From Allolobophora icterica (lineage: Eukaryota; Annelida; Clitellata; Crassiclitellata; Lumbricidae): DNA of 64,000 nucleotides. Positions 23,070 to 34,379 of the stretch are shown piece by piece. A program made the translations under genes and the position numbers. The notes beneath the pieces are model-generated. The model did not search any database and was not told where the DNA came from. It saw only the letters and a program-made list of their open reading frames with translations. Location: NCBI GenBank assembly GCA_963556255.1, contig OY744612.1:21355532-21419531 (forward strand). Direction: 5' to 3'. Within the stretch, counting starts at the first letter, position 1, and each line of letters starts with the position of its first letter.

Positions 23070-24230
23070 CATTGCAGCTGCCGTGACCATCAAAACTGGA
23101 TAGTTGTCGAGATCAATAAGTACTGCACTCTGTGAAGATGAGAATGACGATATTGCAGGGCTTCATGCAACAAGAGTCGACAACGTTGAAGACTAGTCTG
23201 AGAAATTTTCAAGTACACAACCATTTAATTGTCTGTGTGATGTAGTTATAATATCTCTGCAGTCCTTAATGAACTGATCGAAAACAAGGTGCAATTAGAA
23301 TATTTTAAACGGGAGTACGTGTTGAACAAACATTAAAAAGGCCATGATTCTGGAGAATGAGTTACTTTTATATGAATGATTCACTCTTAAGCTTTGCATT
23401 CACTATTTCTTAGTAGCTTGGTAACAGCCTGTGTGATTGACGGGTGTAATGATTACATTTTGTTTTATTATGTTACATTAGTCAACGCTGTGCAGTGGGC
23501 TTTACCAATTGCTGAGTCGTCCAGACAACCATACAGGCTGTTCGGAATATCAACTGCCAATCACCAAGGCCTCTTGGTGCTTCAAAGACACCAGTCATTC
23601 GAACAACTGGTACGTGTTGAATACTGAAGCAATGGTACCAATTTGATCCTAAGCGGTTCTTTGAAAAATTTTCTTTAGAGCAGTATTGGGATATTATCAA
23701 TATTCCCTTGTATCACCCAATTTTCTTTTATATCAGGCAACATATATTTCTTGTTCTGTTACATTGATTAAAATCTAGCTATCTTTAGTGGTTACACATT
23801 TGATTTGTTATAAGGAATAATTATGTTGCTTCATTTCTATCAATTTTTAATGATTCAGTAGTTGTGTGGTCATATCTAAAAGAGGTGGCAACCTATGAAA
23901 TCACAAATCAGTTGTTACAAGATGTTGCTATGGAAATATACCCTGTATGAAATCACAATGCGATTATTACAACGTGGGGCCCGATAGCGCATTGGATAAC
24001 ATCTGGCGTAGAGTGCGAGAGGTACAGAGATCTTCGACATTGTTTAGACTTTTCTAATCTTGAACATTGTGCAGGCAGTGTCTCTAAATATTGTTATTTA
24101 ATAACAGAAAGAGTTGTTGGAATAATATCATTTTACAATACAAATCAGAGCACATCAAATTCTGAATTCTTGTTCTTTGTAACTTGTTATTTTTAATCTA
24201 AATGTTGCATGTTTGAAATTTCAGGTTCGG
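23070..24230. other. No gene seen
   Basis: AT-rich DNA. The open frame 23394-23627 has no recognisable motif. Confidence 0.4.
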
Positions 24231-24266
24231 TAAAACAATATTGCTACCAAGGACAGCACGAGGAAA

Positions 24267-24428
24267 ATGGTTGAAGACGAGTTGGCCATTTGGTTTGGTA
24301 ATGCTAGGGATCATGGATGGCACTGGAGGCCGCTATTGAAATCGGCGCCATTCAAAGAGACCGAGTCAGAGTCGATCAGTGTTGATCAGGAGTTCACCAA
24401 TACTGCTGATGACATTATTGTTAAATGA
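24267..24428 (+). CDS. Unrecognised short open frame, possible terminal exon
   Basis: The 53-codon frame starts ATGGTTGAAGACGAG (MVEDELAIWFGNARDHGWHW) and ends ADDIIVK before TGA, followed by AT-rich sequence. Just upstream is an acceptor-like TTTGAAATTTCAG (about 24225). The local composition is more protein-like than the surroundings, with acidic and aromatic residues. I recognise no family. It lies within the large intron of aquaporin A on the opposite strand. It could be a pseudogene fragment, a transposase remnant or chance. Confidence 0.25.
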   Translation: MVEDELAIWFGNARDHGWHWRPLLKSAPFKETESESISVDQEFTNTADDIIVK

Positions 24429-24581
24429 AATTACAGAGCAGATCGACTACATGATTACTTTACTTTATTAAATTGACTTTATTAAATTGATGTGTCATTT
24501 AACGTTTTTCTTGATTATTTATTGCTTTAACTATATAGCACAGTTTACAGTACAGTTTGCATACTATACTGTAAACTGTGC

Positions 24582-24945
24582 CACTGGTGGAGTTCTTGTT
24601 TGACAGGTGGGGGGCGACGTTTTTGAACTGATCAGGTCAAAAAAAGAGTTTTGAACTGATCTGCTCAAAAGAGGTATTAAAAAAAACTGGGGTGACTTTT
24701 TGCTGTTTCCTAAAAATTGGGGGGGTGGGGGCAGATGTATGGTGTGTCCCCCTACTGTTCAAGGGGGTCTTGTCCCTTTTGAACTGATCTGGTCAAAAAG
24801 AGTTTTGAACTGATCTGCTCAAAAGAGATAAAAAAAACTGGGGTGACTTTTTTGGTGTTTCTTCAAAATTGGGGGGGGGGCAGATGTATGGTGTGTCCTC
24901 CCCACTGTTAAAAGGGGTCTTGTCCCTCTGGGATCGCCGCCCATG
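24582..24945. mobile_element. hAT-type MITE, CAGTGGCGGCGATC family, third copy
   Basis: Ends are CACTGGTGGAGTTC and GGATCGCCGCCCATG, with the perfect 8-bp duplication AACTGTGC (24574-24581 and 24946-24953). The internal block TTTTGAACTGATCTG...GTATGGTGTGTCC is duplicated in tandem within the element. It is the same family as 5040 and 5825. Confidence 0.88.
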
Positions 24946-24979
24946 AACTGTGCTAAACTGGGTATCACTTTTTAGTCAT

Positions 24980-25150
24980 CTGGGAATGAACTGGGAAAGA
25001 ACCGGGATGCCCGGCGGGATATCCCGTATGGGTCCCGTACGGAAACCGCGGACAAAAACCGGCGGGATCCCGCCGGGTATCCCGTACGGGTCCCGTGTGG
25101 CAACCCGTATGGGACCCGTCTGGGTCCCGTGTGGGTGTGTTAGCTGGGTT
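24980..25150. repeat. Palindrome-rich GGGACCCGTA degenerate repeat
   Basis: Twelve or more variants of GTATGGGTCCCGTACGG and GGCGGGATCCCG, each half-palindromic. Open frames on both strands (PYGTHTG-like) come from the repeat. Related but more diverged strings are at 7980-8060, 20750 and 22080. Confidence 0.8.
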
Positions 25151-25831
25151 ATCACCCAACGATAAGAGTTTCCCTGAGAAAGGGTGAATGACACAAGGGT
25201 CTTTGACACAGTGGAGTGGGTTGATTTGGCACATACTACGTGCTGATTAATTGTGTTGATTAATTGCGCTGCGTTTCTAAGAAAGACCATTAAATGAGGA
25301 ATTTTGGTTCCAGTTCTTGGAGACGGTAAGTCGATTACCCGACTGACCCACTGACCCTCTGGCTGATTTAGAGAGTGACCAAAGGCCCCATGTGGCCATT
25401 GGCTGAACTCTACGCACCCTTCATGTGACCAATTGGCCCCTGAACTGGTACGGCAATCAACTAAAGACACATTGTCCAAACATCACCGTTGGGCTGATAA
25501 ATTATACGCCGTGGAATTTGAATCAGAGTAACTGGGATAAAGGAAAAGACAAAGTCGAATGTAAGGCGACCTCGATAAATCGTTGCAATCGACGGGAGCT
25601 ATATAACTTCTCTTATTTAACTTAAAACAAGAAAAAGGCAGAATAAGGTAATTTAGAGGATGAGGGCTACAAGAAATGACGGTTACGGCCTGTAGATAAC
25701 GTAGAAGTTACAGGAAATAACTCGGTCAACTCACCCACAGATAAGTAGGAAGGAGAATATGGAAGAAAGAATGGAATTAAGAAAACGACGAAGTTGTAGT
25801 AGTAGGAGGAGAAGTAGTGGCGGTGGTGATC

Positions 25832-25998
25832 CAGTGGCGGCGCCGCCTATGTTTGTGGTACGGCTTTTGCCGTATCACTTTCTAATGTGGTACGGCAACA
25901 ACATATTTGTGCCGTACCACTTTTTGTCTGTTAAAGGCTTCCGTCCTCCAGACCCTCTAATTTGACGTACGACTTTTCAAATCGTGGCGTCGCCACTG
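25832..25998. mobile_element. Small hAT-type MITE (167 bp)
   Basis: Ends CAGTGGCGGCGCC and GGCGTCGCCACTG are inverted repeats with one mismatch. The target TGGTGATC is perfectly duplicated (25824-25831 and 25999-26006). The interior contains inverted GTGGTACGGC and GCCGTACCAC strings. It is distinct from the GCGATC family despite the shared CAGTGGCGGCG start. Confidence 0.88.
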
Positions 25999-26199
25999 TG
26001 GTGATCGTAGTGGTAGTAGTTGTCGTAGTCGAACAAGAACAAAAGCATACTGAGGAAAATGTCATTGGAGGAGGAGAACAATAAGGGGATGGGAGGAGGT
26101 ATAGCATGCAACAGGGGCCCCATGGACTTGAGATGTTCCTCATGCTGGTTTACTTCTAAAGTAGGCCCAGAGCAACGACTTTAATAACGATGCCAAAAT

Positions 26200-26448
26200 C
26201 AGTGCCGGCCCTAGGCACAAGTAAAGTAGGGCGCCAAAATCAAGGGGCACCATTTTTTTTACAAAAGATGTTTTAAATAGCAAAAATTTCTAACTGCTAA
26301 TAAAATAATAGTACTAATAATAAATAACTCACTTCAGTTTAATGTTCTGGCTTGTTCCTCTATGAGTTGTGACGTGGGGTGGACCGTGGACACAAGGCGG
26401 CAAATACTTACTTTGCCTGGGGCGTCATTTGGGCTAGGGCCGGCCTTG
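26200..26448. mobile_element. hAT-type MITE (CAGTGCCGGCCCTAG ends)
   Basis: The left end CAGTGCCGGCCCTAG pairs with CTAGGGCCGGCCTTG at the right. The flanks GCCAAAAT and GCCACATT are an imperfect 8-bp duplication (6 of 8). The interior has GGGCGCCAAAATCAAGGGGC and no frame. This end type is common among hAT elements with old, decayed duplications. Confidence 0.65.
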
Positions 26449-26954
26449 GCCACATTTTTGTTTAATAAAAGTCTCTTCAACCCACATCTGTTTAATTTCG
26501 GTTCCGCCATCCACCAACCCCTCCGCCCTTCTCTCTTCCTCGACACCTTCGTTGGGGACATCTATAAACCACCCTTGCCCGTTTTATGTGAACTTGGTCG
26601 GGGGTATCTCAGATGGCTGAGGGCTGGAATCTAGTAACCCCGACCGAAGACTTTGTACCCCGACCAAACTCGTGGAATTATTATTATTCGGCCAAATGTG
26701 TTCTCAGGCTCCGAGATGCCCAGCGTAAATAAATTATTGTTGAAATTCAAGCGAACAGAAGGGTGGCGTGAAACGGGTGTGGTGAGATGTAGGATATCTA
26801 AGGTCAAATGAGCTGCTGCTGCTGCTTCTGCTGCGTGTGATAGGGTCATCGGGTGACGGGATGGCGGCGTGGTAGGGTGATGTAGGATGGTGTGATCGAG
26901 GCATATCGTTGGAACATCCGTGGTGTAGATTGTAGAAGTCTGCGATGGAATGAA

Positions 26955-27105
26955 ATAGATACGATGAAAGACAAGAAGAGTACAGAAACGAGAGGAGGAA
27001 AGAGAGGAGGAGAAACAGAGACAGGGATAGAGATAGCAGAAGAGACAGAGATGGAAACAGATACAGAGACGGAGAAAGAGATAGACAGAAAGAGAGAGAG
27101 GGTGC
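26955..27105. repeat. GAGACA purine-rich simple repeat
   Basis: A degenerate (GAGACAGAGAT)n tract. The frames over both strands (E/T/R-rich and S/L/V-rich) are its translations. Confidence 0.85.
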
Positions 27106-27394
27106 TATAAGAGGTAGGGCTAACGTTTGAGACAGGAGCAAACAAGAGTCCAAAAGAAGGAGGAGAACAGCGTGGCAGCAGTTGGGTGGATACATATGAT
27201 CGGGGCGAAATGTATCTTACATGAGAGAAAATCATAATAAGTATACAGTGGAAGTCCATCACCGAAGTTTCAATTGCCTTATCAAATTATCCTTTAGATT
27301 TATAAGGTGATGAAATGAAATTTAAGAGGGTGACATTATACAGGGCCTTGCACAGTCAATCTAACAACACTGTGCGGTAGCTGTGTTCATTTCA

Positions 27395-27525
27395 CTGTCG
27401 AGTTCGCAAGGGGGTAGAAACGAAAGTCTACTGGAGATATCTTGTTCCTGTCCTGGTGGGATTTGAACACTCGATCTCTGGGTTGGCAGTCTAGCAAGCT
27501 TATCCTTAGACCATCTCGCACTCAT
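27395..27525 (-). mobile_element. SINE fragment, tRNA head
   Basis: The minus strand reads TCTAAGGATAAGCTTGCTAG, a diverged A-box region, then GAGTGTTCAAATCCCACCAG (B box). It is the same tRNA-derived SINE type as at 13467, but more diverged and cut short. Confidence 0.6.
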
Positions 27526-28094
27526 CGCAAAGCAATGAACTGGTGAAGACTAGCGCTGACACATCAGACCTATAAGATGGAAGACCTTTGTATCCTGAGA
27601 AGATGCATCTGATAGCGCATACATCAGACTTCATATTGCTGCTGCTGCCACTACCAAAGGGCGTGGCGAGCCCTATAGATCGCAGCTGCAGGTGGTTGCG
27701 GCGCCGCAGCTACCAGCATCATCAACAGCATTCGCAGCAGCTGAGGTTTCTATTGATGTATAGGAAACAAATTCCATTCTGAAATTATTAGATTTACCCA
27801 GGGCGCGCGGTCCCCGTCTTTTCATCTCGGCTATCGTAGACGTCGTGTAGTAAATCTGACGTCCGAGGAATTTAAGGCTAGAGGCTTGAAAGAATTAAGA
27901 AAATTAAGATAGAACTTTACGACTGTTAACACATTTCGAGAAAAACAAGAAACTTAAAGTAAAGAGAAAAACAAGTATATAGCTTATTTGTAAGAAGGTA
28001 ATCATGTTGACCGTATAAAATATGTAGGCCTAAGTATATACATAATTAAACGTAATTGGTAAAAAAACGCTTTCACAAACGCTTTCAAATAGTC

Positions 28095-28262
28095 TGTCAA
28101 TAATTTAGTTATTTCAATTTAATTTCAGTGTTGTGAACTGTTTTCAGTGTTTGTTGAGACTCCTCCCAACCCCCAATCCCGTTTATCTCGGGCCCTTCCA
28201 TAATTGTTCAGTTCCGGAACCTATTGTTCAGTTCCGGAACCTTTTTTCTAGAAAAAGTACTG
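28095..28262. mobile_element. hAT-type MITE fragment, relative of 17761-18013
   Basis: The right end TTTCTAGAAAAAGTACTG and the inner landmarks CCAACCCCCAATCCCGTTT, ATCTCGGG and TTCAGTTCCGGAACCT (twice) match the element at 17761 in opposite orientation. The left end was not found. A 20-bp GTTCCGGAACC unit has been duplicated inside it. Confidence 0.65.
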
Positions 28263-28514
28263 TATATAACAGATATCTCAGATGCATATGTAATTTGTCA
28301 GTATAAATATAGGCACACATTTGATTTGTTTGTATGTTTGTATCGTGTGATTTTTTAATTGCTGGTTTATATTATCCATCTGGGACCTTTTAAATAAATG
28401 CATGTTATGCTATAGACATTTTAAAATAACAGTGAGACGTTTCTTGACAATTGTTTGAGCATACAGTTTACAATTTTGTTTTTGGCCCACATATGTTTCC
28501 TATTGCATCTTTGT

Positions 28515-28830
28515 GACTCACTCATTCACTCATTCACTCACATACTCACTCACTCATTCACTCACTCACTCACACACTCTCTCACACACACATGGACTCA
28601 CACAATCATTCACTCACACATTCACTGACTTTTTCACACATTCACTCACACTCTCACTCACACACACACTCACTCGCTCATTCAGTCATATACACATGCA
28701 CTCAATCACACACTCACTTATTCACTCACTCACTCACTCACTCACACACTCACACTCACTTGCTCATTCATTCACACACATGCACTCACACACTCACTCA
28801 TTCACTCACTCTCTCACTCTCACTAATGCA
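28515..28830. repeat. Degenerate ACTC microsatellite (copy A)
   Basis: (ACTC)n with many ACAC and ATTC changes. It lies at the place homologous to the much purer array at 51150-51480 in copy B. The preceding about 70 bp (TTGAGCATACAGTTTACAAT...) are shared. Confidence 0.9.
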
Positions 28831-28849
28831 TAAACCTCTCTGCTCTCTC

Positions 28850-29105
28850 TTCCCGCCCTCTTCGGTCCAAGGACCGCCTTGATCTCAATGTCCCTCAGGC
28901 TAGGACTTTGATGGCTCAGCATCGTGCCTTTGCCATCCTTGGCCCTTCCTTATGGAATGACCTGCCCCCTCACTCCGTTTAGCAAGTTATTGTTTGGATC
29001 TCGCCCTCTTCTCTCCGCTGCCTGAAGACCTTCCTCTTCCATCGGAGATGTCAGGCTGGGAACGCCTCTGAATAGTTTATACTGTGGGCGGCGTTTGATA
29101 AATAA
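28850..29105 (+). mobile_element. LINE 3' end fragment
   Basis: The plus strand reads PSLALPYGMTCP in one frame and GTPLNSLYCGRRLINNHI in another. This is the C-terminus of L2/CR1-like ORF2 (consensus GPSLWN.LP .. LN..Y..RRLINNH). Frames are broken. Confidence 0.55.
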
Positions 29106-29139
29106 CCATATATGATATTGTGTGATATGATATATCTCC

Positions 29140-29548
29140 GTCCGTCTCTGTCAGTCTCTGTCCCTATCTCTGTCTGTCTCTGTCCCTCTCTCTGTCCGTC
29201 TCTGTTCCTATCTCTGTCAGTCTCTGTCCCTATCTCTGTCAGTCTCTGTCCCTATCGCAGTCCCTGTCCCTATCTCTGTCAGTATCTGTCGCTATCTCTG
29301 TTAGTCTCTGTCCCTATCTCTGCCAGTATCTGTACCTATATCTGTCAGTCTCTGTCCCTATCTCTGTCCGTCTCTGTCGCTGTCTTTGTTAGTCTCTGTC
29401 CCTATCTCTGTCAGTCTCTGTCCCTATCGCAGTCCCTGTCCCTATCTCTGTCAGTATCTGTCGCTATCTCTGTTACTCTGTCCCTATCTCTGCCAGTATC
29501 TGTCCCTATCTCTGTCAGTCTCTGTCCCTACATGTATCTCTGTCTGTC
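29140..29548. repeat. TCTCTGTCCCTATCTCTGTCAG minisatellite
   Basis: About twenty degenerate units of 11-22 bp. The homologous, shorter array is at 51510-51835. Confidence 0.85.
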
Positions 29549-29549
29549 A

Positions 29550-29633
<84 letters not shown>
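29550..29633. repeat. AT dinucleotide array
   Basis: Pure (TA)n of about 80 bp, directly after the minisatellite. Confidence 0.95.
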
Positions 29634-29635
<2 letters not shown>

Positions 29636-30282
29636 CTGGCTCTTTCTATCGGTTTTAGCCTCTCTGTCCTGTCTGTGATTCCACACAAGGTCTGTCTAAG
29701 TAGCAGTCTCTTTTCATCCCTGCATGTCCTATCATCTCCTTCTCTCTGCGCCTGTCATCTGTGCATGCGCAACATGAGACCCATGTTGCTGCAGTCGTTG
29801 GCTTTGAGCCCTTCTCTCAGCAGTAATTGCTTTAAATATCGTTCCACCCAAGTTTCGGCTGTGATGTCGAGTGTAGCCTGTCGCTTTTTCCCATCCACCC
29901 ATCCATCGTCTCCCTCGGTTGTGTCTAAGTTCCGCATAAAAACCGCGACTTGTTAACAACCTCATCGGTTTCGCATGTTCATTTTTAATTCCCAAGTAAA
30001 AATACGGGCCCCATATAGATACGAAGCCCCTCGAGTACGGAGCCACACAGCACGGACACTTTAAAGTACGGATAAAGTACACTGCATGGCTCATCATGGA
30101 ATATAGAAGCAATAAAGTACGCAGACCCGAAAGTACGGAGCCTATTCAGTATTCAGTATAGAGCCCATAAACTGACACGAGGATGGAAAGCATTCAACTG
30201 CACTGTTTAGATCTAATCCTTTATAGAAATTAAGAAACGTATACTAAAAGATCAGATATCACACGCTACATCGAGTCGAGGA

Positions 30283-30600
30283 ATGAACGACGATCATTTT
30301 CGGCCTCATTCTGCTGCTTCGCTGCGTCCTCTCCGATCTTCTAATCGTCTTAAGCTCATAGTTCCCCGTGTCAGGATTACTATGGACCAATCCAGGTCCT
30401 TTGCCTGCATAGGTCCCTCGCCTTGGAACCGACTTCCTCGTCCTGTCCGCAACACAATTCTCTCTTTTTCCTTTTCTCACTTTAAATCCTGCTTTTTCTC
30501 TCTGGGTCTCGCGTACTTGGGAGCGCCTCTGAATGGTCTTCACCGCGAGAGGCGCTTTATAAATGCCCATTTACAATACAATACAATATAATAATACAGC
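30283..30600 (+). mobile_element. LINE 3' end (L2/CR1-like) with ACAAT tail
   Basis: The plus frame reads RSFACIGPSPWNRLPRPVRN and ends APLNGLHRERRFINAHLQYN, the conserved C-terminus of L2/CR1-type ORF2. It is followed by a short (ATACA)n tail. Related 3' ends lie at 38640-38870 and 53165-53665. The copy-B counterpart is at the homologous intron position, so this insertion predates the aquaporin duplication. Confidence 0.7.
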
Positions 30601-30850
30601 TGCTGCTGATGATGATGGCGATGACGATGATGGTGATGACGATGGTGGTGATGGTGGTAGTGGTGGTGGTAGTAGTGGTGATGGTGGTTGTGGTGTTGGT
30701 GGTGGTGGTGGTGGTTGTGGCGGTGGTTGTGGTGGTGGTGGTGGTGGTTATTGTCGTTCTTGTGGTGGTGGTGGTGGTGGTTGTTGTTGTCGTTCTTGTG
30801 GTAGTGGTGGTGGTGGTTGTGGTGGTGCTGGTGGTAGTGGTGGTAAGGAT
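30600..30850. repeat. GGT/GAT trinucleotide array in aquaporin intron 1
   Basis: (GAT)n then (GGT)n with GTT and GCT variants, ending about 50 bp from the exon 1 donor. Read on the gene strand it is (ACC)n. The homologous array is at 53680-53770 in copy B. Confidence 0.95.
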
Positions 30851-30902
30851 GAGGATAGTTATGAATATGATGAAAACTGATCGACGACTAGTGTCATCCT
30901 AC

Positions 30903-31502
30903 CGCCCAGAGGTGGCACATGGCTATCGAGAGTCCAATGGCCAGTGGACCGGATCCGCTGAATCCCTGTCTCAGTCCATCGCAGGTGGCGAACACCGTGT
31001 AGACGAGGACGAAAGTAATGAACATCTCGATGAAAAAGGCCTGTCCAAGGGAAACGCCTGGCCCAGGGGAGGTCGTGCCAAGGGCATCGTTCACCCCACC
31101 AGGGCTGACCAGCTGCAGAATGACCGCACCAAGCACAGCTCCCACTGACTGGACAGCAGTGTAAAGGATAGCCCTGATCAAACTGATCTTCCTCGTTACG
31201 AGGAAGCCAATGGTCACTCCTGGATTGATGTGGCCACCACTGACATGGGCGATAGACCAGACTATAGTAGCCACGCTGAGACCAAAGGCCAGAGAGATCT
31301 GGACTAAATCAGCGGGCAAGTGTGTATATGTAAACTGGGGCTCTGTGCTGCCCACCGTCCAGTTGGCCACTTGCTTAGGGATGGGGAAGCTTGCGCACGA
31401 GCCACAGGCAACGAGGACAAGGAGCATAGTCCCGAGGAACTCGGCAACCAGTGCAACCCAAAAGCGACGCGTCTTCAGGTCCTGGAGGCTGTTGGTCGAC
31501 AT
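30903..31502 (-). CDS. AQP: Aquaporin A, coding exon 1 (residues 1-200)
   Basis: Integral membrane water channel of the classical AQP1/AQP4-like type; tetrameric in this family. The exon opens ATGTCGACC and ends GCG before the donor GTAGGA, phase 0, joining exon 2 at HLWA/IPYTG. Visible parts: cytoplasmic N-terminus; TM1 (AEFLGTMLLVLVA, about residues 20-32); extracellular loop A with sequon N47-W-T; TM2 with F73 of the aromatic/arginine filter; re-entrant loop B with HINPGVT, N93-P94-G95 instead of NPA; TM3-TM5; and filter H197. With S206 and R212 from exon 2 the filter is F-H-S-R, close to water-selective AQPs (F-H-C-R). The complete protein is 294 residues, usual for the family, with no frame damage. 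It lies between two trinucleotide arrays. Confidence 0.95.
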
Positions 31503-31559
31503 CTTTTGGCAGAGGATTCACGCTTCTTCAAGACAACGTCAACCTGTTTGTACATCATC

Positions 31560-32066
<507 letters not shown>

Positions 32067-32633
32067 ATTTCAGACGCAGTGTACTGAGTAGTCGATGATG
32101 TATTTCAGTTCGTTAGACGTCTTAATCACTCGTATGATAAATCTGCCTCCAGATAAGATTGAATTTGGGTGCAACTGACTTCGTTTAAGTTTGAACGTTG
32201 ATTTTATTTAAGGCTGGCAGACTGATTCTTGTTAGGGCCTACTGGTTGTTAGGGCCTACGTTCGTCCGTGAATTTATTTTAATCTGGCAAACTGAGTTTT
32301 TAAACAAGGTTCAGTCATTTAGGCAACAAATTTAAGCTGACAGTTGATGCGATAAATTTCTCCTCTGCGTGGTTTCGTATATCAACGTCTATAGAGCAGC
32401 TGTTTTTTTTAAATTTCTATCTTTAAGGGAGCGAAAGAGTTTTACATTTGAACGGGCGTCTATAGGCCTTCATCATAGTCCCAGGTCTCTAAAACTGGAT
32501 AGGGTAATCGATAGCTAGCGAAAACGATGATTCGTACATGCCTATATATACTTACTGATTATAAAATATTTCAAATCTTTTGTTTAATTAGTTTCAGTTT
32601 GAAGTTTGGTCAATTTTTAAACCGCATGTCCAC

Positions 32634-32925
32634 CGCCTTAGCATTTATCTCAGCCTGCGCGCAATACCCTGATGGTTCGGGGGCTGGATTGGTAATCGAA
32701 GGGTCCGAACTTCAAGTCCTCGGCGGGGCAGAAATATTTTTATAAATTTTGGCTTCACTTGCGCCCCTAGCGAGCTCAGCTATAACAAGTAAACTAGGCC
32801 TATCAGTGGGAAGATAAAGATGCAAAGGAGATGACTGGCTATCCGCCCTCATATGCCCAGGCTAAGAAGAATGAAGTCGCTAACATTTTTACTCATGGCT
32901 ACCTTATTGGGGCTCGAGAGGAGTT
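32634..32925 (+). mobile_element. tRNA-derived SINE upstream of aquaporin A
   Basis: The tRNA-like head has CTGATGGTTCGGGGGCTGG (A box region) and AACTTCAAGTCCTCGGC (decayed B box). The SINE body follows (CTTGCGCCCCTAGCGAGCTC, GGGAAGATAAAG, ATCCGCCCTCATATGCC, AAGTCGCTAACA). A homologous copy is at 55091-55365, so it is older than the duplication. Confidence 0.75.
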
Positions 32926-33044
32926 AGCCAGAGGATTGCAAAGACAACGCAAACCAAGTAAGAGCTCCTCTGTCTCCCACCCCTTTGGTCTCCAGGCGCT
33001 TGTTTTTAAAACACCATCTCGGGGCTACCCTCTGACATGACGCA

Positions 33045-33130
33045 GGGGCTCGTGACTGAGCTGGTGCCCTGAACATAGATGTTAACTGGCGTTTTAGACA
33101 TTTTCGAGTTTATGATTACGGTTTTGCTTT
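33045..33130 (+). repeat. GATTAC-tailed dispersed repeat, diverged copy
   Basis: Plus strand GTGACTGAGCTGGTGCCC, then TGGCGTTTTAGACATTTTCGAG and TTATGATTACGG. Order and spacing as in the copy at 34155. Confidence 0.45.
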
Positions 33131-33192
33131 TTATCACTAACCTTACTGTTCGAGTAATCACGGTTGCAAGGTGGAAAAATTTGCGAGCAAAA

Positions 33193-33987
33193 CAGTGCAT
33201 ATTTTAACTGTATAGCTAGTGGGACAAATGTCCCAGTAGTTTTAGGATTTGTCCCAGTAGTTTGGGTGATTTGTCCTAGGCAATACTCTACAACAATCTG
33301 AGAACGAGCCATCGACTGTCAATGTCTTTGGATACTGTTAATGATCAGTTATTGATATCACTCAATGGAGTGGGCTCTGCATAAAATATGGACAGGAGAT
33401 CATGAGTAGCCAAATTCCTTACGCGAAGGACATTCGGATCCGGACATTTACTCAACGCAGTTCTACGCGCACAAGTTTTGCGCAGTAACTGCATCTTACC
33501 ATCTGGGAAGTTGTTGTGGCCAAACTCTGTCTTGATTAAAAGAGTAACCCCATAATAGCTGACTAACACTATAGTTACATTCTATAAATGTTTCTTTGGT
33601 GGGTGGACCCAAGCAAGCGCTTATAAAATGTTATTTATTTTCTTTGCGTAACTAAATTGGAAAATAAAGTTGGACAATAATGTTGCCGAAATTAAAGCTA
33701 TCAGTCACTCAGCCGGTCACTGACTTATTTATATAAATTATGTTTGTGGTATGGTTGAACTAATTATGTCATATTTTCATACTTCTATGCATGATTTAAA
33801 TAGGGATATGTATAAAAATAGAAAGCAATTTTGGTAAAATAATGTGGCTGAAACGGGCTCCATTTGGCAGCAAATGCTCTAAAATTCATCGTCGGCTCCA
33901 CTGGGTGAGCTTACGGCGCTCTCTCAGACCCCCTATAGTCGTGGCCGACTTTGTCCCAGTAGTCCAAATCCGTTAAAATATGCACTG
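33193..33987. mobile_element. hAT-type DNA element, full-length TIRs (795 bp)
   Basis: The left end CAGTGCATATTTTAAC and right end GTTAAAATATGCACTG are exact inverted repeats of 16 bp. The target GAGCAAAA is perfectly duplicated (33185-33192 and 33988-33995). Both subterminal parts match the deleted copy at 3319-3507. This copy has about 600 bp more in the middle (33275-33840) without a recognisable transposase. Confidence 0.92.
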
Positions 33988-34154
33988 GAGCAAAATGTGG
34001 TGATTATTTTCTCATCTCGGTTCCAGGCTATGAATGAATAATCAACGACTAAATGCCTAATAACTTCTGAAGTGTTGATTTTGAATGCTGTCTAGCATTA
34101 ATCATAGTATCACATCACACCACATTGCAATCGCGGTTCCTTTAGCTTTTGTTA

Positions 34155-34250
34155 GCCGTCAGCGCTCGTGAATAAGCTGGTGCTTTGCGCTCAGCTTTAC
34201 AGTGGCGCTTTAGAAAATTGGAGATTACGATTACGATTACGATTACTATT
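34155..34250 (+). repeat. GATTAC-tailed dispersed repeat (reference copy)
   Basis: Reads CAGCGCTCGTGAATAAGCTG, GTGCTTTGCGCTCAGCTTTA, GTGGCGCTTTAGAAAATTGG, then (ATTACG)n. At least eight copies of this roughly 90-bp unit occur in the window in both orientations, with the same order and a simple ATTACG tail on the same side. That suggests 3' ends of one retroposed family, probably a SINE or truncated LINE. Confidence 0.7.
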
Positions 34251-34379
34251 GACTAACGACATGTCTAAGGATATCCTGCGCTTTCTTTATTTGGTTAGAA
34301 AACAGGTCTCACTGTCAAATGTAACAATGCATTTACTTTCCATTATGACTGGTTCTACTCTGAATAATGAATAGGTTTA

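Noticed and set aside
24976..25479. 167-codon minus-strand frame with PYG/GPIRD repeats
   Set aside because: Half of it is the GGGACCCGTATGGG degenerate repeat, and the remainder has no motif or codon bias.
30609..31148. 179-codon V/M-rich frame on the plus strand
   Set aside because: GGT array followed by the antisense of aquaporin A exon 1.
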